This document shows positions 18,901-26,052 of a stretch of 64,000 nucleotides of DNA, piece after piece; within the stretch, counting starts at the first letter, position 1, and every line of letters begins with the position of its first letter. The DNA lies in assembly GCF_947490095.1 (NCBI RefSeq), contig NZ_CANLFS010000004.1, positions 110,432-174,431 of the forward strand, read 5' to 3'. A program made the position numbers and the translations under genes. The DNA comes from an uncultured Halomonas sp. Lineage in GTDB: Bacteria; Pseudomonadota; Gammaproteobacteria; Pseudomonadales; Halomonadaceae. The notes under the pieces were generated by a model. It had not been told where the DNA came from, did no database searches, and saw nothing but the letters and a program-made list of their open reading frames with translations.

Positions 18901-19701
18901 GAAGTGGGCGTCCGGGGTACGCGTCTGGGGCACGTTGGAGCCCCAGGCGATGATATAGCCGGAGTTGTACCAGTCGGCGGACTCGGGCACGTCGGTCTGC
19001 TCGCCCCAGGTCTGGGGACTGGCCGGCGGCAGGTCGCAGTACCAGTCGTAGAACGACAGGCAGACGCCGCCGATCAGCGACAGATAGCGAGCGCCGGAGG
19101 CATAGCTGATCATGGACATGGCGGGGATCGGCGAGAAGCCGATGACGCGGTCCGGCCCGTACTGCTTGGCGGTATAGACGTTGGAGGCGCCGACCAGCGC
19201 ATTGACCTCGTTCCAGTCGGCACGCACGAAGCCGCCCATGCCCCGGGCCCGCTTGTACTGCTTGGCCTTGGCCGGGTCCTCGACGATGGAGGCCCACGCC
19301 TCGACCGGGTCCTTCTTCTCGTCCAGTGCCTCTCGCCACAGCTTGAGCAGCGGCTTGCGGATCAGCGGGTACTTGAGGCGGTTGGCGCTGTACATGTACC
19401 AGGAGTAGCTGGCGCCACGCGGGCAGCCTCGCGGCTCGTGGTTGGGAAGATCGGGCCGGGTGCGCGGATAGTCGGTCTGCTGGGTCTCCCAGGTGACCAG
19501 GCCATTCTTGACGTAGATCTTCCAGCTGCACGAACCGGTGCAGTTCACCCCGTGGGTGGAGCGCACGATCTTGTCGTGCTGCCAGCGCTGGCGGTAGCCG
19601 TTCTCCCAGTCCCGAGACTCGTCGCGAAGTTCGCCGTGGTCGTTGGCGAAGGGCTCGCGGGCCTTGCGGAAGAAGTTCAGCCGATCGATGAAGTGACTCA
19701 T
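15925..19701 (-). CDS. narG: Respiratory nitrate reductase alpha (catalytic) subunit
   Basis: From the ATG at 19701, the protein has 1258 residues, full length for NarG. The FS0 [4Fe-4S] motif with its histidine ligand is present (His50, Cys54, Cys58, Cys93 in HGVNCTGSCSWK and RGCPRG), followed by the bis-MGD domain with YIIAWGSNVPQTRTPDAHFF. There is no twin-arginine signal, so this is the cytoplasm-facing membrane-bound enzyme rather than Nap. It reduces nitrate to nitrite. It leads narG-H-J-I-parvulin. The promoter region upstream holds three NarL-type heptamers. Confidence 0.97.
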   Translation of the reverse strand: MSHFIDRLNFFRKAREPFANDHGELRDESRDWENGYRQRWQHDKIVRSTHGVNCTGSCSWKIYVKNGLVTWETQQTDYPRTRPDLPNHEPRGCPRGASYSWYMYSANRLKYPLIRKPLLKLWREALDEKKDPVEAWASIVEDPAKAKQYKRARGMGGFVRADWNEVNALVGASNVYTAKQYGPDRVIGFSPIPAMSMISYASGARYLSLIGGVCLSFYDWYCDLPPASPQTWGEQTDVPESADWYNSGYIIAWGSNVPQTRTPDAHFFTEVRYKGTKTVSVTPDYAEVSKLTDEWLSAKQGTDAALAMAMGHVILKEFHLEKSSSYFTDYVRRYTDMPFLVELEPREDGSYAPGRQMRASDFEASLGQGNNPEWKTVAWDESRDQLVVPRGSIGFRWGETGDEVGKWNLESLDAEGTEIKPLLTLADKHDDVARVAFPYFGGIAHEHFDHVKSGGASDELLFHSLPVKRLKKADGSDALAVTVFDLMCANYGIDRGFGQEGEDDGATSLDEVKPYTPAWQEKITGVSAEQATRIAREFAENADKTRGRSMIIVGAGMNHWYHMDMNYRGLINMLVMCGCIGQSGGGWSHYVGQEKLRPQTGWTPLAFGLDWQRPPRHMNGTSFFYNHSSQWRYEKLEIKEILSPLAKAEDYPGSLVDFNVRAERMGWLPSAPQLNTNPLRLAAAAEAAGMSTQDYTVQQLKEGKVAFAAEDPDNPQNFPRNLFIWRSNLLGSSGKGHEYMLKYLLGTRHGIQGKDLGEFGGQKPEEVKWHDDAPEGKVDLLVTLDFRMSTTCLYSDVVLPTATWYEKDDLNTSDMHPFIHPLTAATDPAWESRSDWEIFKGIAKSFSEAAEGHLGEETDLVTLPHQHDSPGELAQVDVKDWKKGECEPIPGKTMPALIEVKRNYPETYERFTSIGPLLESIGNGGKGISWKTEPEVDLLGKLNHRKTEGPHKGRPRLDSAVDAAEMILTLAPETNGQVAVKAWDALSKITGRDHTHLARPKEEEKIRFRDIVAQPRKIISSPTWSGLEDEHVSYNAGYTNVHELIPWRTVSGRQQFYQDHPWMRAFGESLLVYRPPIDTKAAASVSEPTSNGNPEIALNFLTPHQKWGIHSTYSDNLLMQTLSRGGPIVWMSEDDAQSIGVEDNDWIEVYNANGAIAARAVVSQRVKNGMTMMYHAQERIVNIPGSEITGTRGGIHNSVTRICPKPTHMIGGYAHLAYSFNYYGTVGSNRDEFVIVRKMKKIDWLDGEGNDYAQEAVK

Positions 19702-19842
19702 GGTCGCTCTCCAGGCTCCTGAAAAGATGCGTGGCCGCGCCTGGGCCACTCGGTCAGCCTCGGTCGAGTGCGCACCAGGCGCGGACCAGGCCGGTTTCAT
19801 GCAGGCAATTCTGGGCGATAGACGCCCCGATTACTGCCCGGT

Positions 19843-19870
19843 TACCTCCATATACCCCTCGCCTACCTCC
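19843..19870. promoter_or_regulatory. Cluster of three NarL-type heptamers upstream of narG
   Basis: TACCTCC (19843-19849), TACCCCT (19853-19859) and TACCTCC (19864-19870) resemble the NarL consensus TACYYMT and are spaced 10-11 bp apart, on one helix face. They lie 142-169 bp upstream of the narG start codon. Two inverted GGGTA elements follow at 19895-19910. I found no TTGAY-N4-RTCAA Fnr box in this intergenic region. NarXL is encoded 1.8 kb away. Confidence 0.6.
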
Positions 19871-19910
19871 AAGGAGATAGGGCCCGACAATGCCCGGGGT
19901 ATGGCGGGTA

Positions 19911-21338
19911 TCAGGGCCTCGTCTGCCCCGCCTGGCTGGCGTGGTCCCACACCATCACCAGCATGCACAGCACCAGCGAGGCATAGAGGAACATGAACCC
20001 TGCGGTGCGGATGCCCACCCAGTGGTTGCCCAGGGCGAACATCACCGGCAGCAGGGCGCCAAACAGCCCGCCCAGGGTCAGCGCCAGCCCACCCACCAGG
20101 GCCAGCTGCTGGCCGTGATCACGATGGATCATGCGCATCAGGCTGCCCTGCCCGACCCCCATGACCAGACCCATGGCGACCAGCAGCGTCAGAAAGCCCC
20201 ACAGCGGCGCGGAATAACGCAGCATCAGCACCCCCTCCACGCCCTCGACCCGCATGTCGAAGGGGGGATAAGAGAGCAGAAACAGGCAGACCAGCACCCA
20301 GGCGCTGACCCACCAGCGCAAGGCACGAAAGTCGTGCACATCGCCCCAGACGCCGCCGGCCACCTGCCCCAGGCCCACCGCCAGCGGAAAGGGCAGCGCC
20401 AGCAGGGCGGCGTAACGAATGCCCAGGCCGTACTGGGCCTCGAGGTAGGCCGGCAGCCATAGCGACAGCGCCACGAAGGCGCCATAGAAGAAGCTGTAGA
20501 CCACCGCCAGGCGCCAGGGATGCCAGTGTCGCAAGGCCCTCAGCCACCCCGAGAGGCGCGGCCCTGGCCGGGTGCCACCCACGGCGGCGCCGAGGTCAGA
20601 GCCGGCGGCGGGGTCGGAGTCCGAGAGGCCGAAGCCGGAGAGGCCAGAATCAGCGGAGAGACCAGAATCAGCGGAGAGGCCCGAGTCGGCGGAGAGGCCC
20701 GAGTCGGCGGAGAGGCCCGAGTCGGCGGAGAGGCCCGAGTCGGCGGCGGGGTCCGGGTCATCGGCGAACAGCCACAGCAGCGTCGCGACCGTCAGTACCG
20801 GCAGCAGATAGAGCAGGGGGGCGCTGCGCCAGCCATAGGCCTGGCTGACCAGGGGCAGCAACAGATAGCTCAGTCCGGCCCCCATCATGCCGGCCCCGTA
20901 GAGGCCCAGGGCGAGGCCAACATGCCGCCGGGGCGAGAGCTCGCCGACATAGACCAGCCCCGCCGCCAGAGACCCGGCCCCCAGCCCCAGGCCGGCGCCG
21001 GACAGCAGGAAGTGTGAATAGCTGCTGGAGCGGGCGATCGCCCACAGGAAGGGACAGATCAGCAACAGGCAGGCGATCATCACGCGGCGCCCGCCATGAC
21101 GCCGGGCCAGTGCCGCCATGGGGAGCGCCGCCAGGGCCCCGGTGAGCATGGGCGTGGCCAGCATGAAGGCGAAGTCGAGTTCATCCAGACCCAGCGGCTC
21201 GCGCAGCTCCAGCCCCAGCACCGCGAAGATGGTCCAGCTGGCGAACACCAGCGCAAAGACCAGCGGCGACAGCAATACCACCACCAGCGGGCGGTAGCCG
21301 ACGACGACAGGATCGCGGCGGTCGGGGAGGTGTGGCAT
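19911..21338 (-). CDS. NarK-like nitrate/nitrite transporter (MFS) with a hexapeptide-repeat loop
   Basis: The 475-residue MFS protein has about twelve membrane segments and resembles type-I NarK carriers, as does the plus-strand gene at 26053 (compare FASWTIFAVLGLELREPLGL with FAVWTIFSIIGIQIKQDLGL). The NNP signature regions are looser than in the other two copies. The cytoplasmic loop between segments 6 and 7 carries six ADSGLS-type hexapeptides, an insertion absent from its homologues here. It shares a divergent promoter region with narX and ends 209 bp upstream of narG. Substrate is probably nitrate or nitrite. The start at 21338 has a poor ribosome-binding site, and a nearby alternative cannot be excluded. 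Confidence 0.75.
   Translation of the reverse strand: MPHLPDRRDPVVVGYRPLVVVLLSPLVFALVFASWTIFAVLGLELREPLGLDELDFAFMLATPMLTGALAALPMAALARRHGGRRVMIACLLLICPFLWAIARSSSYSHFLLSGAGLGLGAGSLAAGLVYVGELSPRRHVGLALGLYGAGMMGAGLSYLLLPLVSQAYGWRSAPLLYLLPVLTVATLLWLFADDPDPAADSGLSADSGLSADSGLSADSGLSADSGLSADSGLSGFGLSDSDPAAGSDLGAAVGGTRPGPRLSGWLRALRHWHPWRLAVVYSFFYGAFVALSLWLPAYLEAQYGLGIRYAALLALPFPLAVGLGQVAGGVWGDVHDFRALRWWVSAWVLVCLFLLSYPPFDMRVEGVEGVLMLRYSAPLWGFLTLLVAMGLVMGVGQGSLMRMIHRDHGQQLALVGGLALTLGGLFGALLPVMFALGNHWVGIRTAGFMFLYASLVLCMLVMVWDHASQAGQTRP
20641..20748. repeat. Six tandem 18-bp units coding ADSGLS-type hexapeptides
   Basis: Six consecutive 18-bp units lie at 20641, 20659, 20677, 20695, 20713 and 20731. The third to fifth are identical (AGGCCCGAGTCGGCGGAG) and the sixth differs at one base. 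The first two share several substitutions (CAGAATCAG in place of CCGAGTCGG). The unit is a multiple of three, so the transporter frame is kept. Degenerate remains of the unit continue on the lower-coordinate side. Identity among the central copies indicates recent slippage or unequal exchange. Confidence 0.95.
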
Positions 21339-21422
21339 CGCGGGGCCAGGAAATGGTGGAGTGTGGTCAGAGTCTCAGTAGGCCCCGCCCCGAGGTCAAA
21401 GGGGCAGTGGGGGTATCTGCCC

Positions 21423-21438
21423 TACCCCCTTGGGTGTA
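21423..21438. promoter_or_regulatory. NarL-type 7-2-7 inverted heptamer pair before narX
   Basis: TACCCCC, a two-base gap and GGGTGTA form an inverted pair with the 7-2-7 spacing preferred by NarL in E. coli. The site lies 57 bp upstream of the narX start codon and 85 bp upstream of the divergent transporter gene, so it could serve either. NarL assignment is inference from the motif and spacing. Confidence 0.55.
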
Positions 21439-21494
21439 GTAGACTCCGGGAAGCACCATGCCTAGTGCCATTCCCCCGACGGCCGGCCGATACT

Positions 21495-23429
21495 ATGAAA
21501 CTGCTTCAACACTCCCTGGTGGCGCGCATCGTCGCCTCGCTGCTCGCCATCAGCGCCATGGCCCTGGTCAGCATCGCCGTCACCATGACGGTGGCCAATG
21601 ACAGCCGCGGCGATGCCGCGGCCATCAACATGGCCGGCTCGCTGCGCATGAACACCCATCAGATCCTGGCCGCCCTGCTGCGCTACGACCAGCACCCGGA
21701 CGCCGCCCACGACGATGGAGTGGCGGCACTGGTGGAGCGCTTCGAGACGCGCCTGGCCAGCCCCGAGCTGACCGACGCCCTGCCCGATGCCGCCGACCAT
21801 GCGCTGCGCCGGCAGCATCGCGAGCTGCTCTCGCGCTGGACACACGACATCCTCCCCGCGATCAACCGAGCACGGGCGGCCGACGACCGGCAGGGGCCCG
21901 ACCCGGCACCGGCCTTCGAGGCCCTGGTCGGCGATATCGACGCCATGGTTACCCTGCTCGAGAGGAACAGCGAATCCAAGATCCAGCTGCTGATTATCCT
22001 GCAGTTCCTGTTCCTGGCGCTGACCGTGGTGGTGGTGGCCATCGCCCTCTACGATATTCGTCATAACCTGGTGACGCCGCTGCGCCACCTGCTGGTACTG
22101 GCCCGCGAGGCGGCCCGCCGCAACTTCGGTTACCGCACGCACTTCCGGGGCAACGACGAGCTCGCCCTGCTCGGACGCACCTTCGACAACATGGCCGAGG
22201 AGCTTGCCACCAGCTATGCCGAGCTGGAGGCCCACGCCTCGCTCAAGCAGGCGGAGCTCGAGAGAAGCAACCGGGCCATGCAGGTCATGCACGATGGCAG
22301 CCGCGCCCTCTACGGCGGCGGCAACGACCTGTGTGCCAGCGCCGCTCCCATGCTGCGCCAACTGGAACAGCTGCTCGATGTGGGCCCGATCCGGCTATCG
22401 CTGAACGACCCCCACGACGACCGCCAGATTCCCATCCTCGCGACCCACTCGCCGCACCGCCCGGAATACTGCCGCGACCACGAGTGCCACGCCTGCCTGA
22501 TCGACCCCCAGCCGCTCAAGCTGGAGCAGGCCCAGCAGGGCGAATGCCTGTTGCTGCCGGTGAGCGTCGGCGAGCTGATGCTCGGCACCCTGGAGGTGTG
22601 GCACTCCAGGAGCCAGCCGCTCTCCGATAGCGTACGCCGCCTGCTCAACGCCCTGGCCGACCAGCTGGCCACCGCGGTCTATCTGCAGCGGCGCATCGAG
22701 GAGCAACAGCAGGTAACGCTGATGAACGAGCGCACCATCATCGCCCGGGAGCTGCATGACTCCCTGGCTCAGTCGCTCTCCTACCTCAAGATGCAGGTCG
22801 CCAGGCTCGAGCGCATGCAGCAGAAGGAGGCCCCGCGGGAGAGCCAGGCGGCGGTGTTCGACGAGCTGCGCACCGGACTCGACAGCGCCTATCGCCAGCT
22901 TCGTGAACTCCTCACCACCTTCCGCCTCAAGCTGGAGGGGCCGGGCCTGGCCAGCGCCCTGCACCAGACGGCCCGGGAGTTCGGCAAGCGCCTGGGATAC
23001 CCGGTCATCCTCGAGGTCGATGTGCCGCCCCACCTGCTCAATCCCAACGAGGAAATTCACGTGCTGCAGGTGGTACGCGAGGCCCTGGCCAATGTGCTCA
23101 AGCATGCCAACGCCCACTGGGCCGCCATTACCATCAACTTCCAGGAGGCCCGGCTGCATGTCGTCATCGAGGATGACGGCATCGGCCTGGATGACGACAG
23201 CTCGCCGCCCATGCATTACGGGCTGGTGATCATGCGCGACCGTGCCGACACCCTCGGCGGCGAGATGACGCTCCATAACCGACCCGGCGGCGGCACCCGA
23301 CTCGCGCTGGTCTTCACACCCCAGACCGCCCGCCTGATTCATCAACAGGTGGCGCCGCGCCAGGACGCTACCGGCGCCTCAGCCGCTGAGACGGCCGACT
23401 CTTTCCACGACGACAGGACCCCAGGATGA
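21495..23429 (+). CDS. narX: Nitrate/nitrite sensor histidine kinase NarX
   Basis: From the ATG at 21495, the protein has 644 residues. Transmembrane helix 1 (about 10-33) is followed by a periplasmic P-box-like segment (INMAGSLRMNTHQI, 44-57) that binds nitrate/nitrite in NarX/NarQ, then helix 2 (about 165-185) and a HAMP domain. A central GAF-like region has a Cys-rich stretch CRDHECHAC (Cys326, 331, 334). The HisKA_3 dimerisation box carries the phospho-acceptor His421 in ARELHDSLAQSL, and a HATPase_c domain ends the protein (LANVLKHANA, EDDGIGLDDD). It overlaps narL by 4 bp. The ATG sits inside a longer open frame, but the earlier part runs through the intergenic region and is not coding. 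Confidence 0.93.
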   Translation: MKLLQHSLVARIVASLLAISAMALVSIAVTMTVANDSRGDAAAINMAGSLRMNTHQILAALLRYDQHPDAAHDDGVAALVERFETRLASPELTDALPDAADHALRRQHRELLSRWTHDILPAINRARAADDRQGPDPAPAFEALVGDIDAMVTLLERNSESKIQLLIILQFLFLALTVVVVAIALYDIRHNLVTPLRHLLVLAREAARRNFGYRTHFRGNDELALLGRTFDNMAEELATSYAELEAHASLKQAELERSNRAMQVMHDGSRALYGGGNDLCASAAPMLRQLEQLLDVGPIRLSLNDPHDDRQIPILATHSPHRPEYCRDHECHACLIDPQPLKLEQAQQGECLLLPVSVGELMLGTLEVWHSRSQPLSDSVRRLLNALADQLATAVYLQRRIEEQQQVTLMNERTIIARELHDSLAQSLSYLKMQVARLERMQQKEAPRESQAAVFDELRTGLDSAYRQLRELLTTFRLKLEGPGLASALHQTAREFGKRLGYPVILEVDVPPHLLNPNEEIHVLQVVREALANVLKHANAHWAAITINFQEARLHVVIEDDGIGLDDDSSPPMHYGLVIMRDRADTLGGEMTLHNRPGGGTRLALVFTPQTARLIHQQVAPRQDATGASAAETADSFHDDRTPG

Positions 23430-24091
23430 CCGATACCACGACCGACCACCCCGCCACCATCCTGCTTATCGACGACCATCCGCTGTTGCGTCGCGGCGTG
23501 TCCCAGCTGCTGGAGCTGGAGGATGACCTGCTGCTCGCCGGCGAGACCGGCGAGCCCGAGGACGGCATCCGGCTGGCCCGGGAACTGGACCCCGACATGG
23601 TGCTGCTCGACCTCAACATGCCGGGGATGGACGGCATCGAGACGCTCAAGCGGCTGCGCAGCGGTGGCTTCGCCGGCCGGGTGGTGATGTTCACGGTCTC
23701 CGACCATGAGGAAGACGTGGTCAACGCCCTGCAGTCGGGTGCCGACGGCTACCTGCTCAAGGACATGGACCCCGACGAGATGGTGCGCCAGCTGCGTCAG
23801 GCCTCGCTGGGACGCATGGTGATCAGCGAGAGCCTCACCGCACTGCTCGCCGAGGCACTGCGCAGCCACCGCAACCAACCCGCGGCGCCGGATATCCACA
23901 GCCTGACCCAGCGGGAACGCGAGATCCTGCGCGAGCTGGCCGCGGGGCTCTCCAACAAGATGATCGCCCGCAAGCTGGAGATCACCGAGGGCACCGTGAA
24001 GGTCCACGTCAAGCATCTGCTCAAGAAGCTCAACCTGCGCTCGCGGGTCGAGGCGGCGGTGTGGGCCGTGCAGGAGGGCATCGAGCGCTAG
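23426..24091 (+). CDS. narL: Nitrate/nitrite response regulator NarL
   Basis: The 221-residue protein has a receiver domain (acidic pair Asp16/Asp17, phospho-acceptor Asp62 in LLDLNMPG, conserved Lys in YLLKDMD) and a LuxR-type HTH (LTQREREILRELAAGLSNKM through VKVHVKHLLKKLNLRSRVEA). It overlaps narX by 4 bp as ATGA and should be phosphorylated by it. Candidate NarL binding heptamers lie before narG, narX and narK in this window. Confidence 0.94.
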   Translation: MTDTTTDHPATILLIDDHPLLRRGVSQLLELEDDLLLAGETGEPEDGIRLARELDPDMVLLDLNMPGMDGIETLKRLRSGGFAGRVVMFTVSDHEEDVVNALQSGADGYLLKDMDPDEMVRQLRQASLGRMVISESLTALLAEALRSHRNQPAAPDIHSLTQREREILRELAAGLSNKMIARKLEITEGTVKVHVKHLLKKLNLRSRVEAAVWAVQEGIER

Positions 24092-24113
24092 CCGAAGGCG
24101 GGTTCTGTGTGGA

Positions 24114-24234
24114 TACCTCCAAATACCCTCGGCCCCTCGACGCGCCCCTTCCATCCTCGGTCGTTATAAAAACAATCCATGTAAAACAGTAGATTACCGG
24201 CAACCAACCCATACCCCCCTGGAGGTATACCCCC
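24114..24234. promoter_or_regulatory. NarL heptamer array upstream of narK
   Basis: TACCTCC at 24114-24120 and TACCCTC at 24124-24130 are direct repeats 10 bp apart. TACCCCC-CT-GGAGGTA at 24212-24227 is a 7-2-7 inverted pair, and TACCCCC at 24228-24234 follows directly. Together with the Fnr/Dnr box at 24306-24319, this gives the usual narK layout, with NarL sites far upstream and Fnr near -41. Binding is inferred from consensus and spacing. Confidence 0.62.
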
Positions 24235-24305
24235 CCGACGGGGAGGCGCACACCACGTTTCCCGATGTCGCCCCACGGCGTATCTTTCCCCCATCTTCGC
24301 GCGCC

Positions 24306-24319
24306 TTGATATCGATCAA
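24306..24319. promoter_or_regulatory. Perfect Fnr/Dnr box before narK
   Basis: TTGATATCGATCAA matches TTGAT-N4-ATCAA at all ten defined positions. Its centre is 55 bp upstream of the narK start codon at 24368, so activation from -41.5 would place transcription start near 24354. The Dnr-type regulator at 10.3-11.1 kb or a genomic Fnr could bind. Confidence 0.85.
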
Positions 24320-24367
24320 CCCATCTTGGCAGATGCGAGCACCGCTAGACCTCAAGGGGGAAGTGCC

Positions 24368-25960
24368 ATGACCAGGAAGAATGCCGACATCGAACGGTGG
24401 GATGTCGAGAACCAGGAGTTCTGGGAATCGGAGGGCAAGCGGGTCGCCAACCGCAACCTCTGGGTCTCCATTCCCAGCCTCCTGCTGGGCTTCGCCGTCT
24501 GGCTGATGTGGGGCATGATCACCACCCAGATGCAGAACCTGGGCTTTCCGTTCTTGGTGGATCAGCTGTTCACCCTGACCGCGATCGCCGGCCTCGCCGG
24601 CGCCACCCTGCGCATCCCCGCGTCGTTCATGATCCGCATCGCCGGCGGTCGCAATACCATCTTCCTGACGACCGCCCTGCTGATGATCCCGGCCCTGGGG
24701 ACCGGCATCGCGCTGATGAATCCCCAGACGCCCTTCTGGGTGTTCCAGGCACTGGCGCTGCTCTCGGGCATCGGCGGCGGCAACTTCGCCAACTCGATGA
24801 GCAATATCTCCAACTTCTTCCCCAAGAAGCAGCAGGGCTATGCCCTGGGCATGAATGCCGGGCTGGGCAACTTCGGCGTCACCACCATGCAGATCCTGAT
24901 TCCCCTGGTGATGACCGTGGGCCTGTTCGGTGCCTTCGGCGGCGATGCCATGGAGCTTGAGAAGGCCAGCGGCACGCTGATCGGTCGCATCGAGGCGGGC
25001 ACCGACACCTGGATCCAGAACGCCGGCCTCGTGTGGATGCTGCTGTTGATCCCGCTGGCCTTCGCCGGCTGGTTCGGCATGAACAACCTGCGCACCATCA
25101 CGCCCAACGCCGGCTCGCCCCTGCAGGCCTTCGGCAAGATTCTCGGCCTCTACGGGGTCGGCGTCGTGACCTCCATCGTCGGCGTGGTAGCGCTGGGCTA
25201 TCTCAACATGTGGGTCGCCCTGCCGCTGACCATCGTGCTGACCGTGGTGCTGCTGCGCCTGATCCCCGGGGATATCAAGCCCGCCATCAAGAAGCAGTTC
25301 GAGATCTTCTCCAACAAGCACACCTGGTCGATGACGGTGCTCTATATCGCCACCTTCGGCTCCTTTATCGGCTTCTCCGCGGCCCTGCCCCTCTCCATCT
25401 CCGTGATCTTCGGCAACATGATGGAAGTGGCCGCCGATGGCAGCATGGTCCGGGTCGCCAACCCCGACGCCCCCAGCGCCCTGACCTGGGCCTGGATGGG
25501 CCCCTTCGTGGGCGCCCTGATCCGCCCGGTGGGCGGCTGGATCTCCGATAAGCTGGGTGGCTCCATCGTGACCCAGGTCATCACCGCCATCATGGTGGTG
25601 GGCTCCGTGGCCGCCGGCTACGTCATGATGCTGGCCTACAACTCCACCGACCCCAACCAGTATTTCTGGATGTTTCTGCTGCTGTTCATCCTGTTGTTCG
25701 CCGCCAGCGGGATCGGCAACGGCTCCACCTTCCGCAGCATCGGCTTCATCTTCGACCCGCAGCAGAAGGGCCCGGCGCTGGGCTGGACCTCCGCCGTGGC
25801 CGCCTATGGCTCCTTTATCGCCCCCCGGGTCATGGGCGAGCAGATCAAGGCCGGCACGCCGGAACTCGCCATGTACGGCTTCGCGGTCTTCTATGCCATC
25901 TGCCTGCTCGTCAACTGGTGGTTCTACCTGCGCCCCGGCGCCTATGTGAAGAACCCCTGA
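24368..25960 (+). CDS. narK2: Nitrate/nitrite antiporter of the E. coli NarK type (type II)
   Basis: From the ATG at 24368 behind AGGGGGAAG, the protein has 530 residues and about twelve membrane helices. It follows E. coli NarK in NRNLWVSIPSLLLGFAVWLM, in the NNP signature segment GGGNFANSMSNISNFFPKK, and in the second signature ASGIGNGSTFRSIGFIF. Each signature helix is preceded by the arginine-containing substrate segment expected for nitrate binding. It imports nitrate in exchange for nitrite. The loops after helices 6 and 9 are longer than in E. coli NarK. An upstream TTG in frame lies within the promoter and is not used here. Confidence 0.9.
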   Translation: MTRKNADIERWDVENQEFWESEGKRVANRNLWVSIPSLLLGFAVWLMWGMITTQMQNLGFPFLVDQLFTLTAIAGLAGATLRIPASFMIRIAGGRNTIFLTTALLMIPALGTGIALMNPQTPFWVFQALALLSGIGGGNFANSMSNISNFFPKKQQGYALGMNAGLGNFGVTTMQILIPLVMTVGLFGAFGGDAMELEKASGTLIGRIEAGTDTWIQNAGLVWMLLLIPLAFAGWFGMNNLRTITPNAGSPLQAFGKILGLYGVGVVTSIVGVVALGYLNMWVALPLTIVLTVVLLRLIPGDIKPAIKKQFEIFSNKHTWSMTVLYIATFGSFIGFSAALPLSISVIFGNMMEVAADGSMVRVANPDAPSALTWAWMGPFVGALIRPVGGWISDKLGGSIVTQVITAIMVVGSVAAGYVMMLAYNSTDPNQYFWMFLLLFILLFAASGIGNGSTFRSIGFIFDPQQKGPALGWTSAVAAYGSFIAPRVMGEQIKAGTPELAMYGFAVFYAICLLVNWWFYLRPGAYVKNP

Positions 25961-26052
25961 CCCCGTGCCGGACCCCATGCCGGGCGCCATCGACGCCCGG
26001 CCGGGTCACCGCCTGACCGGTCGCCTTCAGGCCAAGACCAAGAGGTAACGCC

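Noticed and set aside
16714..19722. A very long plus-strand open frame antisense to narG
   Set aside because: It is the mirror of narG codons in GC-rich DNA, has Gly/Ala/His/Gln-rich low-complexity sequence with no recognisable domain, and narG itself is unambiguous.
19702..19842. Fnr box for narG
   Set aside because: No site close to TTGAY-N4-RTCAA was found in this gap, although one would be expected for an anaerobic nitrate reductase.
24194..25990. Minus-strand open frame of about 600 codons opposite narK2
   Set aside because: Gly/His/Gln-rich shadow of a conserved membrane protein, with no domain and crossing the narK promoter sites.
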